Of a stretch of 64,000 bases of DNA, positions 11,526-22,620 are shown one piece after another. This stretch comes from Rostratula benghalensis (Eukaryota > Chordata > Aves > Charadriiformes > Rostratulidae). The DNA lies in the NCBI GenBank assembly GCA_013399305.1, contig VXAI01000274.1, positions 2,341-66,340 of the forward strand, given 5' to 3'. Numbering within the stretch: position 1 is the first letter of the stretch; every line of letters begins with the position of its first letter. Under the pieces are notes generated by a model. The model was not told the origin of the DNA. It made no database searches and was given only the letters and a program-made list of their open reading frames with translations. The position numbers and the translations under genes were made by a program.

Positions 11526-12290
11526 GAAGTCCATGTGGGGAGCTAGGGGTGAGGGTTTGGGGAAACAAAGTGCTTTTCCTGCTCTGACTGCTTCTTGTTT
11601 CTTTCCCTCTTGTGCCATTGAGCCATTCATGTCTCGTGGTGCTGTACCTCGTGGTGCTGTACACAGTGCTCACCCACTACAGGGCTTCTGTTCTCCGTAT
11701 TTCCAGCATCGTAGCTCTTGACTCTTCCCTCACTCATCCCACCATCTTTCCACTATGTGTGTGGTGCTCTGTTTCGCTATTCCTCTGGGAAAACATGGAG
11801 GATGAGTGGGAGGTGAGGGAGCTGGCACACCTCAGGGCAGGTAGAGCTAGAGGCCAGGAGAAGTAGGTGGATGGAAGGAAAGATCACAAGATCTGCTCCA
11901 AGGCTGGGCCTTGCGCTTCAGAACAGATGGCACTGGTACACAGGAGGACCTGAGAAGGCTTGAGTGTCCTGTTCCTCTCCATGAAGTGTTCAAAACCTTA
12001 CCCCAGGGATATGAACACAGCCAGGATCAGCCTGGGGAATGGTGAATCCCTCTCTTCAGTTACTGCACGTTCTTGCTTGCCCTTTCCGGGGTGCTTGGGC
12101 TCTCACTGGCGGGGAGAAGGGCTCAGGAGCAGCGCAGATCCTAGTTTGCTCCTGGAGGAGCTGCTGTGGAGGCAGCCATGGCGGTGACGGGGGGGCGGCC
12201 ACCTGGCATGGTCGGTGCTGCCCATCCCTGACCTTCCTCACCCAGGCCAAGGAAGGGAGATGTCACCTTGGCTGGGTCTGGTCAGCGAGA
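11526..12290. other. GC-moderate DNA with a short tandem repeat
   Basis: A perfect 15-bp tandem duplication (CTCGTGGTGCTGTAC, twice) lies at 11633-11662. Overlapping short frames cover the rest, and none resembles a known protein. GC content rises toward the CpG island downstream. Confidence 0.45.
11633..11662. repeat. 15-bp x 2 tandem duplication
   Basis: The 15-mer CTCGTGGTGCTGTAC occurs twice head to tail, without mismatch. Its length is a multiple of three. It is probably a recent replication-slippage event, and no coding role is supported. Confidence 0.9.
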
Positions 12291-12297
12291 GGGTGAT

Positions 12298-12384
12298 TAA
12301 AAAAAAAAAAAAAAAAGCCACAGTGGCTGAAACAGTGTATTTAAGTATTGTTTGTACTCATGTGTTGCAAATTTGCCTCCCCCC

Positions 12385-12412
<28 letters not shown>
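12298..12412 (+). repeat. two poly(A) tracts
   Basis: There is a run of about 18 A near 12299-12316 and a run of 28 A at 12385-12412, the second preceded by CCTCCCCCC. They could be simple-repeat expansions or retroposon tails. I see no retroposon body upstream, so they are called as homopolymers. Confidence 0.8.
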
Positions 12413-12415
<3 letters not shown>

Positions 12416-12629
12416 ATTTTAGCTCAGACTTTGGGAGCGTGAACAACATAAATTCCAGACTGTCATAACTCAGTATGTGAAGGAGTATTTACACTGAATG
12501 CTAAGTTTAGTGGGTAAATAAGCGTGGAACTTTAAACTAATTCAATCCAGCTCAATACAACTGCCCTGAATCTGGCGCTATTTAAAACGAGCCCAGAACA
12601 CTTTTATAAAAAACCCATAAATTAACCCA
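12413..12629. other. AT-rich flank of CpG island A
   Basis: This is a short AT-rich stretch leading into the CpG island. No gene or repeat was recognised. If the minus strand is transcribed from the island, this is the downstream side; I see no clear splice donor in it. Confidence 0.4.
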
Positions 12630-12705
12630 AAGAGCCGCCGTGCCAGCGACAGGAGCTGACAGGGCACGCGGCCGCCGCGCGTGGCGCCCCTCTGCCGAGC
12701 GCCAT
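12622..12705 (-). CDS. possible 27-codon upstream or first-exon ORF with TISU-like start
   Basis: On the minus strand the ATG at 12705-12703 lies in GCAAGATGGCGCTC. This fits the YY1 site (AAGATGGCG core) and most of the TISU element (SAASATGGCGGC), which sets the start codon of mRNAs with very short leaders. The frame runs 27 codons, rich in alanine, glycine and arginine, to a TAA at 12624-12622. The protein is not recognised. The true product could be longer if a splice donor interrupts the frame, but none is obvious. Upstream on this strand is the sequence gap, so the start site cannot be seen. Most of the support is for a promoter, not for this peptide. Confidence 0.2.
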   Translation of the reverse strand: MALGRGAPRAAAACPVSSCRWHGGSLG

Positions 12706-12729
12706 CTTGCGGCCGCCCGCCCCTTCGCC

Positions 12730-12866
12730 NNNNNNNNNNNNNNNNNNNNNNNNNNNNNNNNNNNNNNNNNNNNNNNNNNNNNNNNNNNNNNNNNNNNNNN
12801 NNNNNNNNNNNNNNNNNNNNNNNNNNNNNNNNNNNNNNNNNNNNNNNNNNNNNNNNNNNNNNNNNN
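12730..12866. other. assembly gap (137 N)
   Basis: This is a run of N inside the CpG island. The sequence beside it is very GC-rich, with four G-runs at 12876-12893, which suggests a sequencing dropout and not a scaffold join of unknown size. Exon sequence could be hidden here. Confidence 0.99.
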
Positions 12867-12875
12867 ACAGGCGGC

Positions 12876-12893
12876 GGGAAGGGAGGGGAGGGG
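12876..12893 (+). other. G-quadruplex motif beside the gap
   Basis: Four G-runs (GGG, GGG, GGGG, GGGG) are separated by loops of AA, A and A. This meets the usual quadruplex pattern with very short loops, which tend to be stable. It lies 10 bp from the gap edge and could explain both the missing sequence and a promoter role. Confidence 0.75.
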
Positions 12894-13000
12894 CCTACCC
12901 GCCGGCTCCTCCCGCATGTCCTTCGTTCCCTCCTTACACATAACCTGTCCCTGCCCGGAGCGGGCCAGGGGAGGGCTGGAGCTCCTCACGGGTGTTAGGT

Positions 13001-16000
13001 GTTTACTTTCTTTTCGTATTTGGAGTTTGTGGTGCCAGATCATCTGCTGCTGCCAGGCGGCCTGGTGCCACTGGAGCTGTGGGGATGGGCACTGCCTTAT
13101 GCCGCCTGCTGATGTGATTAGCAACCCCTGGCTCCCAGGGTTGGGGTGTTTTTTTTTTTCGAGGGCAACATTTCCCACTCTACCTGTGCATGCATCATCC
13201 CTTGTTCTACTCAGAAGAAAGCGTTCTTCTAAAAGATACACCGTTTAAGTTCCACATCCTGGGACTTGGCAAACCTATTGCCTGTAGTGGAATTTTGGTA
13301 GGAGTAGGAGTTATCATAAATCACACAGTTACTCTGAAGGAGTATAAAAGAAAAAAAACAGCAGAAGACTTAAAATTTTTATTTATGCTACAAAGAGCAG
13401 AGAAGTTAAATTTTCAAAAGGTCACAAGTGCTAAGTAGAGGGATTAAACAAAAGTATTGGTTCTAGCATGCCCTGAATGCTCAATTTGTAGATATATAGC
13501 AAGATCCTTACTAATCTATAATAAGAGTTCTCAGAATATTGTGTGGCTCTATGAAAATGCAACCATTTTCTCCCTGGGCATGGAAAGGCTGTGGTACACC
13601 TTTCCTGAATTTCCCATTTGGTGGACGTTTGTTTCCTGATGCAGGTCTCAGGAACAGGCGAGAAAGACGTTGTGATACCACTGCTCCACGGGACAGTGTT
13701 GTCCCATATTCCCACTGTTGTATGACATTAGTTGTAAAGTTAATATGACAGTGTTGACACGTGATGCTGTCAAAGCAACCCAGTGTCCTGCAGTCTTCTG
13801 AGAAATGCAATACCCTAATTTTAATTTTTTTTTTAAAAGGTAAGTTTCCAGGTTCTTTCCCTTCTGTAGGCTGTTGACTCCTGAAGTAACAGATTTACTG
13901 AGGGTTTTTTTTCTCTTCTACATTGTACCTCCCAGTTACAGTCTAATTGAGAAGAGAAGGTGGGCTTAACTGGTGTTGCATGGTCTTTTGTATGTACATC
14001 TGCATGTGTGGATGAACCAAGACTTCTGAGTATCTCACCCTCCTATAGAAAATAAATACTTTGTTCAATGTCTTAAGCAGAAATTTCCTCCGCCTATAGA
14101 GTAGCTCTATACTACTCTGACTAGAGAGCAGGGCTTTCTCTCTTGGGTTTGATAAAATGTACTCAAAGTGGGGGCCAGAGAGAAAATCAATGATCAGAGA
14201 CACTATACACTGATTTACAGATGGATTAGGGATATAAATATTATAACCAATATGGATGTCTATGCAAGGTATGTGCTGTCTGTAGTGCCTTCTTATCCGT
14301 AAGCCTAAATCACACCAGAGATTCCCAAGAATTCAAAACTAGGAAATGTTACATAACTGATAAAGACTAGAGAGATTCGGAGGAATGCAAGTGCCTTCTT
14401 GGGTGTGTATCAAACCCATGATTGTAGAGAATGGGTTCATGGAGTTCAAGCTTTTTCTCCTTTGTAGAAACAAGAGCAACCTGATGGTGTTAGTTTTATA
14501 ATTCAAATGGCTCAAGTGCCTTTCTCTGGGAGTTGGAGGAAAGAACATCTTATCCATACTGCTACCACTTACATGTATTTAAAAATAGACAACACAAAGA
14601 CTCTGTGTATTCCTGATGTGTCTAGCACAGTTACAACTTTGATGGTTTATGCTGTCTCCAAAACAAAAGAGTTTCCGTACCTTCAGCGGTAACAAAGGGT
14701 TTTGTCCAAACTGAGTGTACTTGAAAAAGAGAGGGGCAAAAGCACAACTGAAACCAAGCCATATTGTTCCCCCTACTCTAATTCAGCTGAAAGAATATCA
14801 ATTCCCTGCTGAAATCTTGAGACAATCAAAAAGGGATCCTTCAATAAAATTGGGCTTTTTACAGATACAAAAGGAATATTTTCCCCAACATTTCTTTGCG
14901 CAGTGTCTTTTTATGTGGCTATCATGTAGATAACAGCAGGGAATTCCACTTAAGTAGATCCTTAATGGATTTAACTAATGGTTTCTTTGTGATGCTCTCA
15001 GACAGTTCTCCTGTAATGTGGATCCTCTAAATATTTAAATCCACCATTGAAGCATTTAATAGGAGGAAAGTCTCCTACCACTAGAATAAAGAAAAAGCTT
15101 TCAGCTGGAAACAATACCAGAAAGAAAATCTGATTTGTACAACTGCATCAAGAATCTAAGCCCACTTACTCTCTGGGGCAGCTGATACAAGAGGGACCTG
15201 GGGTACCAGGTAAACAACGAGTAGTCGTTTGTATATTGATCCTGTTTCTCTATATCCTTCATATTTTAGAGGGCTGCTTGTAGTGATTTAATGGTTTGAG
15301 TGAACAATAAAGCTGGCAAATTAATATTGCTACTTACTGTTGGTACAGGGTAACTGCCTAACCCGGGGGCTTGTGGCATCTTGAAAAAACGTATGGGTTA
15401 ACCTGGGACTCTTCTCCTTGTTTTGAGTCTTTCTGACATTGTCTCAAAGTAATCTTTCTTACTGCTCTATCCATTATCCTCTTACTTTATTCCTTTTACA
15501 GTGGAGCCTGATGTTTCTCCAGTTCCATAAAATATTTGAGCTGGAAGGAAAAACCTTTTAGAAATCTACTTCATGTATTGTCAAGACCCAATTTTTCTCT
15601 CCTGTCTCTTGCTTGGGAGGAACAGTCACTTCAGAAACTAACACAGCTCTTTAAGCTGTCTGCTTAGCCCTGGATTTTACCATGTTTCCCTTGCACAAAG
15701 AACAAAATCTGCTGTTTTCAATCTAGTTTTTTTGTCTGAAAATGAGAAATAATAGAAAACTGAAGGTTCCTTGTAGCTTGCTTTCAATGAAACAAAAGCA
15801 TAGAGCTGCAATTGCCCCATTGCTGCTTTTGTGGTATATAAGATACATCCCCTACTTTTGAATACATAGGACCCCTGAAAAAAATTAAAATATCACTCTC
15901 ATAAAAATACATCTGTTTATTCTTCTCTGCACAGTTTGCACAGGGAAGTTTATTTCTGCAGATGATATTTATAAATTTATAGAAATTTTCTGCAATCACT

Positions 16001-17689
16001 TCACAATCCATATTGTCTAAATCCATCTGTAACGTGTTCCGTACCTAGCCTGTAAACATAGATGCTTTTTAATAGACACTATTTAAATTTTACTCTCTCA
16101 TATGTATGTGATAGAATTCATTTCTGCATTAGTATTACTACATCCACAAGCATGTAAAACCATTCTCAATTCCTTTGTGCATAACCGTGGTATAAATAAT
16201 ATGCAGTGTAAGCAGCAAAGTTTCTCACTTGCTGTGTGTGGACACTGGCCATTCAGAATGGGTACACTGGGACCAAACACCCTCGTTTGGCTGTAATGGG
16301 AACGTTCTCTGATAACATGAGCGTGCACTTAGATTTTCCTTCTTATTGCATCCAGTGCTGTTAGGGATAATGCAGAACTATCAGCACGTTCCTCTCACGC
16401 CCGTACTTTGTGTTGCATGGATACACTCAAAGGCTCAAATTAAAGGCTTTTCCTGCTATCCTGCCCGCTGCCAGAAAGGGAGTGCTTGTTTTTAAAGCAA
16501 GTGCCTGATTTTCATGACTCTGTTATCGCCTGCAGTTATGTAAACCAAAGAGAGTCAATGGAAAAGGGCTGTTGGATGTTAACATCTATGTAAATCAGTG
16601 CGGGTGCTGAACTGATAGCCTTTTGTATCCCCTTGCAGAGACAAATATGACTACCCTAAGTTAAAAATGGGGTGAAAATTATTTTGGGTGAAGGAAAGGA
16701 GGAATGAGTGAATACACAGGAACTGCTGTTGCTTAGAACCACGAGAAATCTTTCTTTTCTAGGTGCCTGTGTATGTTATTTGCATAGTGGTTAAAAAGCA
16801 GAGAATGCAAGTATTCCGAATGCAAGAATTCCGCTAAAGGCCACTTGGGCACCTGTCTCCCATTTGCGCCTCTGAAAACCTCCCATTCTTACCTATTTTT
16901 AAAATGTATTTACTTCTGAAGATGTTGTCTATTTTATCCATAAGAGCAAAGAAAGGATATAGTACTAGTCTGAACTGGTATGAGAGCAAATGTCTCCAAA
17001 AATAGTGTGATTTTTTTCTTTACAGAGGCCCATCTGTGAATTGCTGCTTTGTGCTGACCCACAATTTATGCAGCTTTTGCCCAATTCTATCAGATGAAAC
17101 TCTTTAAATGGCTTAAAAATAGTTTGTAAGTGTTATAGCCATTCAGTCAAATTAGTCACTTAGTCAAATCATCCTTTCAACTGGTGCTTTCAGCAAATGG
17201 TTAAAACAGCATTTGAGGAAGGACCAGGTGTATGATCTAATGCCTGAAAGCAGCTCATGCGCAATGACATAATCCTAAGAATAAATGTATTGTAAGTGTA
17301 TAGCCAAACACAAGAGAATATCTGTCATCAGGTAGCTGGAAGTGCCACATGGTTTTTGTATCACTGCGCTTCAGCTGGAGACTTGTGCAACACTTTCAGC
17401 TCCTTCTGAGAAAAATACCACCTACTGCTTCAGGACTTCCTGGATCCAGGGCAGATACTTTTAAGAAACCCTTAACCAGCAGAAGTAGAATCCTGCTGGA
17501 TGTTTTTTTCTTCTAGATGGAAGAAACTAAAAGTTCACAGAATGTTAAATATACAGCTTCTAGTGGCATATATTCAGTGGGTTGTGAGACGGTGCCCATT
17601 GCCATTATGTGGCAATGCAGCTACACAGACGGAGGACACCAGGAGTCCTGTGTACAGGGATCAAAGTTTGGGTCCCTCAGTGGTGTACA
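13001..17689. other. single-copy DNA, no gene seen
   Basis: Many short overlapping frames occur on both strands, for example 13511-13810 on the minus strand (99 codons). None has recognisable domains or splice context. A T-run lies at about 13149-13159. No CR1, L2 or MIR match was noticed. Sequence near 16430-16620 is rich in short transcription-factor-like words, but nothing decisive. Confidence 0.4.
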
Positions 17690-17691
17690 TG

Positions 17692-18123
17692 ATAGGGCAA
17701 CAAAGCTGATGAGGGGTCTGGAGAATAAGTCTTAGGAGGAGCGGCTGAGGGAGCTGGGGGTGTTCAGCCTGGAGAAAAGGAGCCTTAGGAGAGACTTTCT
17801 CCCTCTTTACAACTCCCTGAAAGGAGGGCGTAGCCAGAGGGGGTTGGTCTCTTCTCCCAAGTCACAGGCAACAACAAGAGGAAGTGGCCTGAAGTTGTGC
17901 CAGGGGAGGTTCAGATTGGATATTGGGAAAAAAATGTTATTAAGCGTTGGAATGGGCTGCCCAGGGAAGTGGTTGAGGCACCACCCCTGGAGGTATTTAA
18001 AAGATGGGTAGACATAGAGCTTAGAGACATGGTTTAGTGATGGTTTTTACCAGAATTAGGTAGATGGTTGCACTAGATGATTTTAAAGGTCCCTTCCAAC
18101 CTAGACAATTCAATGATTCTATG
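17692..18123 (+). mobile_element. CR1 LINE 3' end, 5'-truncated
   Basis: The sequence runs through the CR1 ORF2 C-terminus: GGGCAACAAAGCTGATGAGG at the start, then a segment encoding [16 protein letters not shown] (about 17748-17795), then a diverged LPRE.VEAP-type region near 17955-17995. The 3' tail has AGGTCCCTTCCAACCTAG and ATTCAATGATTCTATGG, ending near 18123. A few small deletions and stops break the frame. It is an ordinary truncated, inactive copy. Confidence 0.92.
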
Positions 18124-18852
18124 GTATCGGGTTAATCACTTGGCCTCTTTATGCCCTGTTTCTAGTAGTTTATCAGGATAATATACAATATGAACATTTG
18201 GAAGAAAAAAAACTTGGACGAAAGGAACTATACTGCTACTATTACAATTACTACTACAGTTGTAGTTGCGCTCTTAGAACTCACAATAACACATCCCTCA
18301 TTTAAAGATTATTCCAAATTTTTCCGAGAGTTTCTCTTGGACTAGCCTTCATTCTTCATCCCTACTTCTGTCTTCACTGTGCATGTGTACAGCTCTGTTT
18401 TTACAGGTAACTTTTAAGTGGACTCATTGTTATTGTTTTCCTTCTTGCTCTTCCTAATCAGAGTTTGTGCTGGACTTCCTTGCTTGTTGATATTTTCCTT
18501 TTCCTGGAGAATGGTGTGTCTCCATTTACAGTTTAAAAACTAGCACTTAAAAAGAGTGTTAAATCACTTCTGGAAACTAGGCCTAAAATAAACGGTTATA
18601 CTCTATGAAAAGCCCCATCGACCTTTTGACCCTGCTCTTGCCTCTTTTCAGGGGCATGTTAGGAACAGCTGTGTATACAAATTGAACACAGTCTCTATCT
18701 TCAGACACTTTACTGGGACCCATCCTAGTATTCGAGTTCTCACTGCAATGCCGTGACTGACTCCTCTCCTGCTAATGGTGCAAGTAATCTCTCGGCTTTC
18801 CTGCCTGTCCTGCACCTATTACCATACAATCTGCAGGTCTTCTCCCTGCCTC
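18124..18852. other. AT-rich spacer between CR1 copies
   Basis: No gene was seen. A weak trinucleotide-like stretch of CTACTATTAC type lies near 18232-18262. Confidence 0.4.
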
Positions 18853-18982
18853 TCACAGAATCACAGAATGATCTGGGGTTGGGAGGGACCTCTGGAGATT
18901 ATCTAGTCCAAGCCCCTGCTAAACCAGGTCCTCCTAGAGCAGGTTGCACAGGAATTTGTTCAGGTGGGTTTTGAATGTCTCC
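18853..18982 (-). mobile_element. CR1 3' end fragment
   Basis: TCACAGAATCACAGAATG, GGTTGGGAGGGACCTCTGGA and ATCTAGTCCAAGCCCC are the reverse complement of the CR1 3' UTR and tail. The rest reads into GTTCAGGTGGGTTTTGAATGTC, the end of the coding region, and stops there. It is only about 130 bp long, a strongly 5'-truncated insertion. Confidence 0.9.
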
Positions 18983-19231
18983 TTTCACTGGTGAGCCCTC
19001 TGACCTTCTGTAACTCCCCCTGTTCACCTGAATTGCTGTTGGCCAGTTAATTTTCCCAAATAGTTAAAAAAAAATAATGTCAATAACACTACTGTATTAA
19101 AATTGGGGAATTAAACATTGGACAATGATGAACCAGAGCTCAATCAATGGATTTTGCCATTTCTAGGGAGGAGAGGGATTTATGGGTTTCATTTCTCACA
19201 AGTGCTGGGGAACGACACTTTTAAAAAAAGT
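18983..19231. other. short spacer
   Basis: This is AT-rich sequence between two CR1 fragments, with nothing recognisable in it. Confidence 0.4.
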
Positions 19232-19375
19232 GAATCATAGACTGGTTTGGTTTGGAAGGGACCTTAAAGATTATCTAGTTCTAGTGCAAGGCAAGGAAAC
19301 CTTCAACTAGATCAGGTTAGTCAAAGCCCCATCCAACCTGGCCTTGAGCACCTCCAGGGATGGGACAAGCAGCCT
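19232..19375 (-). mobile_element. CR1 3' end fragment
   Basis: GAATCATAGACTGGTTTGG, TTGGAAGGGACCTTAAAGAT, CCATCCAACCTGGCCTTGAG and CACCTCCAGGGATGGG are standard for the CR1 tail in reverse. The segment between shows extra sequence relative to the common tail, so it belongs to a different CR1 subfamily from its neighbour at 18.9 kb. Confidence 0.9.
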
Positions 19376-20359
19376 TCATTTTTTTTCATTATGAGAAAAA
19401 AAAGGAAGAAAATTAACTGTAATAAATTGAAAACAATAATGCAGAATGGAACCTGTTCTGTGGCCACAGTAGCAATGGTGAATACAGCTCATTCAGCAGT
19501 CACCTCTTCTGGCAGCCGATGACAACTGGGATTTTTCTTGCTTCTGGATAATTGGCAATCGTGGAGAGAGAGAGAGGCCTCATCTTGCACCAGCCAGACC
19601 CAGATTCTCCACCTAGTTCCAGAGTAGAAGGGAGGGGGAAAAGAAGGGAGTAGGAATTTTTCTGTGGTTTTTCTTCCGGGAAGGGAAGAAAAATATGAAC
19701 AGGTGAATCTTCACAAGAGCAGGTAGAGATGGGTCCTTCCTCTTCTGCCCTGATACAGCAGTTGGATTTGTGCCTGCGATGTTCACTGGGGAACCCTTCT
19801 TGTAGCCTCCTGATCTGGGGGGGATGGCAGGCAGTCTCACAGCATGTTTTGTCATTCGGGAGTGAAGGTGTTGTTTGAGTGAAGCTCTCAATGGCATAGA
19901 CAGGGAGGCAGGTGTAAGAAAAGGCATCTTTCACACTGCCTTTATTTCTCTTGATGAGGAGTTTGTATCCTGGTGCATTTCCGTGTGTATGTCCCTTAAT
20001 GTCAGTGGACTTGGTGCCAGGGGAGCACAGCAGCAGGTCTGGCAGGCATGGTTTCAGGGCAAGGAAGAGATCTCCCAGGGGCCTCCTGAACTTGTGAAGG
20101 CAGTGGAACAGTAGATCTGAAAAGGAATTCTAAATGTGAAATGGGGGTGTGGGGTGTTTCGGCTCATTAGTGGTTATTAAAAATAACCATTACTCTGTGA
20201 GCATAAACAGTACTGAGTATGTTGTGCTTAAAATGAGATAAAGCAAAATGCTTCTCCACAATCCAGTTATTATACATGGTCATCTGCAGTCATTGCTTTT
20301 TAGACTGTGGCTTTCAAAGTGTGTGAAAAACACTTTATACTCCTGTGTGTGTCTAAGTT
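19376..20359. other. single-copy DNA, no gene seen
   Basis: A minus-strand frame of 144 codons (19500-19934) is the longest here. It has no recognisable domain and overlaps a second frame of similar length in another phase, so I treat both as chance. A GA-rich run lies at about 19563-19577. Confidence 0.4.
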
Positions 20360-20720
20360 GATTTCACACAGTTCAGCCCAGTCGCCATGTGCAATCATTT
20401 AGTGATTATTTTGCGTGCCTTTCTAATGCCTTTCACTCTCTTTGAGCAACAGCAGATATCTCATTGATTGCTCTTTTTGTAAAGTATCAGCATTCAGCCA
20501 CTGATCAATTTATTACCAAATGTTGCTTGGAATGAGCGGTTTTCTCCCTGACGGTAATCTCATCGGTTGTGAAAAGATATGATCAGGTGACAATGATACC
20601 TTCTCAATAACACTACAGTAAATTACACTCAATAAGAATAAAGAGTCCTGAGTAAAAATAATTCCATTTTCTATTAACAAAGTCCTTGGCAATTGGCAGC
20701 TGGTGCAACAATGGCAATCC
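20360..20720. promoter_or_regulatory. candidate regulatory block with SOX, E-box and GATA-like words
   Basis: Within 30 bp there are AACAAAG (20676-20682), CAGCTG (20697-20702) and AACAATGG (20707-20714). These are a SOX-type site, an E-box and a second SOX-type site. GATA-like words and ATTGATTG-type words lie further left. The mix is typical of conserved vertebrate enhancers, but single motifs are cheap. This is an inference from density only. Confidence 0.2.
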
Positions 20721-20777
20721 TGCAGCACTGCTGGAGAAGTGAGAGATTGGGTGTCTGAAACAGAAAAGGTCTGCAGG

Positions 20778-20798
20778 AAGTTCAGTTTAACTGAACTT
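20778..20798. repeat. 10-bp inverted repeat with 1-nt spacer
   Basis: AAGTTCAGTT (20778-20787) and AACTGAACTT (20789-20798) are perfect inverted copies around a single T. The arms carry AGTTCA, like the inverted repeat at 7.6 kb. Confidence 0.55.
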
Positions 20799-22299
20799 TC
20801 TACATACACCCATTTTTCACTGCTGAGTCTGACAACCTTTTCTGGGATGCATGTGTCCCATTGTAAAGCTTCTGTCTCTTCATTGCTCTGAAACTGTCAG
20901 GTAAAACTTAATCTGTGGTGTCTGTTAAGAGACCTATATCCAACTTGCCTCTAATATGTCTAATAAATAAATATAATATTTAACAATTACGCATAGAAGT
21001 ACATACATTTCCCCCCTCAGATTTGTATCCTGCAGTTAGCATTGCATTTGTTTATTTTTAGCATTATACTGCCACTGTGTCTACTGGAAAAAAGTGGTCT
21101 CATGGCAGGAAGATCTGTGACTGTGACAGTGTTTTCAAAAGGGAGACAGTTCCGTATTCAGCTTCTTGCTTCCTTTACTGACATCTCTCATTCTTGTTTC
21201 AGAGAGTGCTTTGAGAAGTCATGTCAGTGTAGGGTAAACAAGTTCCTAACACTTTCTGACCTGTCCCACAAAGGGCTTTGAATACAGACGAGAATCTTAA
21301 AAAGAATGAAATACAGTGGTTTAAGAAGATACACAATTTCTGTAGTGTAAGAACTGCACTTCGCATGATGGAAGCTTTTCAAGTCTCCTTCCCTGATGCG
21401 TACAATCCTTTGGAAGCCAAAACCATGTCCGTACTGTGTCCAAGACATAATGTCATTGTGCCCAAGACTGGATGCTTCTCAACTGAGTTTGGTCGTCAGG
21501 CACTGCAGTGCTTTGTTCAATTGGCTTCTGTCTTCACATGTTGATTTGACAAATTAATTTGTCCTAAGTGCTGGTGGACTCTAAGATAGCTTCCATCATG
21601 GTATGGAAGCTGGTATGCTGGCCTCTGCTTGAGTGTGCAGGTGACCTGAAATAATAATTCAAAATACTGGGAACTTCCATATTTTATCAATTATGGTCAT
21701 CATGGCCAGTTAAGCATTAATTTTGACATTTTAAGCCTCTCAGTCATTAAGTATGACTTCTGGTAAAACCACTGAAGAACAAAGACCGAATGATGAAAAC
21801 CTACACTGCCTACTGCGAGTGACCTATATTGTGTCATGGATAGGCATGAACGGCTATTTAGGATACCAGAGAAGGCTGAGACAGGACCATACTATATTTT
21901 CCTCCGTGAGCTCCCAGCTAACAAGTAACCTCAAGAAAGAAAAATGTCCTTGCTCTATCAGTTCTTTCAATCAACCATCATACTCAGGACAGATACTTTC
22001 TCAAAACTCAGCCACCTCTATGAAATAAAATGTACAATGTTATTTTTTAAAAAATATTTTCCTTTATATATATATGTGTGTGTGTGTGTGTGTATATATA
22101 TTTCCTTTGCATTTCTGCAGACTTAAAATGGCTAAAGATATTTTTCTGAGATATAAAAGAAATTTTCTTTGGCCACAAAATGTGAATGGAGAGTTTTAAC
22201 CTCCAAGATGATGCTTTCAAGCAAGATCTTCTCCAACAGGGAGCTGTCATGAAAATTTTTCCCTCATCCTATCTGTTTCCAGTGGATGCTAGGTTTTCC
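20799..22299. other. AT-rich DNA with a dinucleotide microsatellite
   Basis: No gene was recognised. The (TA)n(TG)n(TA)n tract is at 22065-22102. Frames such as 21278-21544 and 21753-22028 on the plus strand are short and featureless. Confidence 0.4.
22065..22102. repeat. (TA)n(TG)n(TA)n microsatellite
   Basis: A compound dinucleotide tract: TA repeats, then about nine TG units, then TA repeats. It is likely polymorphic in length. Confidence 0.95.
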
Positions 22300-22620
22300 T
22301 TTCATCTTCTGTGTGATGCCTCCCACAATTGCATCTGTGTTCATCATTAAATTCCTGATTGCTAATTAATACAAGTTATTATTTATTGCTATTGTTAAAG
22401 AAGGGCAGGGCTGTCTGTCATCTGTCTGGAGGGTCTGCCATTATATCTGCTCTGTGCATTGCTACTACAGTGGAATTGAATACGCCTCAGCTCCATGCAG
22501 ATGCACTGTGTCAGAAAACATCTGCTAGCTGCTGATTTTATGCATATTACAGAGACTTTATGTACTGTTAAATGGACCACTTTTTCATTCCAAACCATAA
22601 TTTTCCATGTGGCATCATTT
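22300..22620. promoter_or_regulatory. candidate regulatory block with homeodomain and TEAD-like words
   Basis: Sites seen include TAATTA at 22363-22368 next to TGATTG, a repeated CTGTC word near 22410-22430, TATGCATATTA near 22540 and CATTCC at 22586-22591, which resembles a TEAD site. No repeat or coding signal explains the stretch. The call is speculative. Confidence 0.17.

Larger units (their letters stand above)
12630..13000. promoter_or_regulatory. CpG island A, candidate promoter, interrupted by a gap
   Basis: GC content and CpG density rise sharply here compared with the AT-rich flanks. Sites seen include NotI-like GCGGCCGC stretches, GCCATCTTG at 12702-12710 (a YY1-type site on the minus strand) and GC boxes. 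A 137-bp gap interrupts the island, and a G-quadruplex-type motif lies right beside it. In birds, such islands usually mark promoters or first exons. The YY1/TISU orientation suggests minus-strand transcription, but a divergent promoter is equally possible. Confidence 0.55.

Noticed and set aside
12582..13248. Long frames on both strands across the 12.7-kb gap
   Set aside because: Their length comes from reading through 137 N; the real parts are short and unrecognised.
19500..19934. 144-codon minus-strand frame
   Set aside because: No recognisable features; a second minus-strand frame in another phase covers the same DNA.
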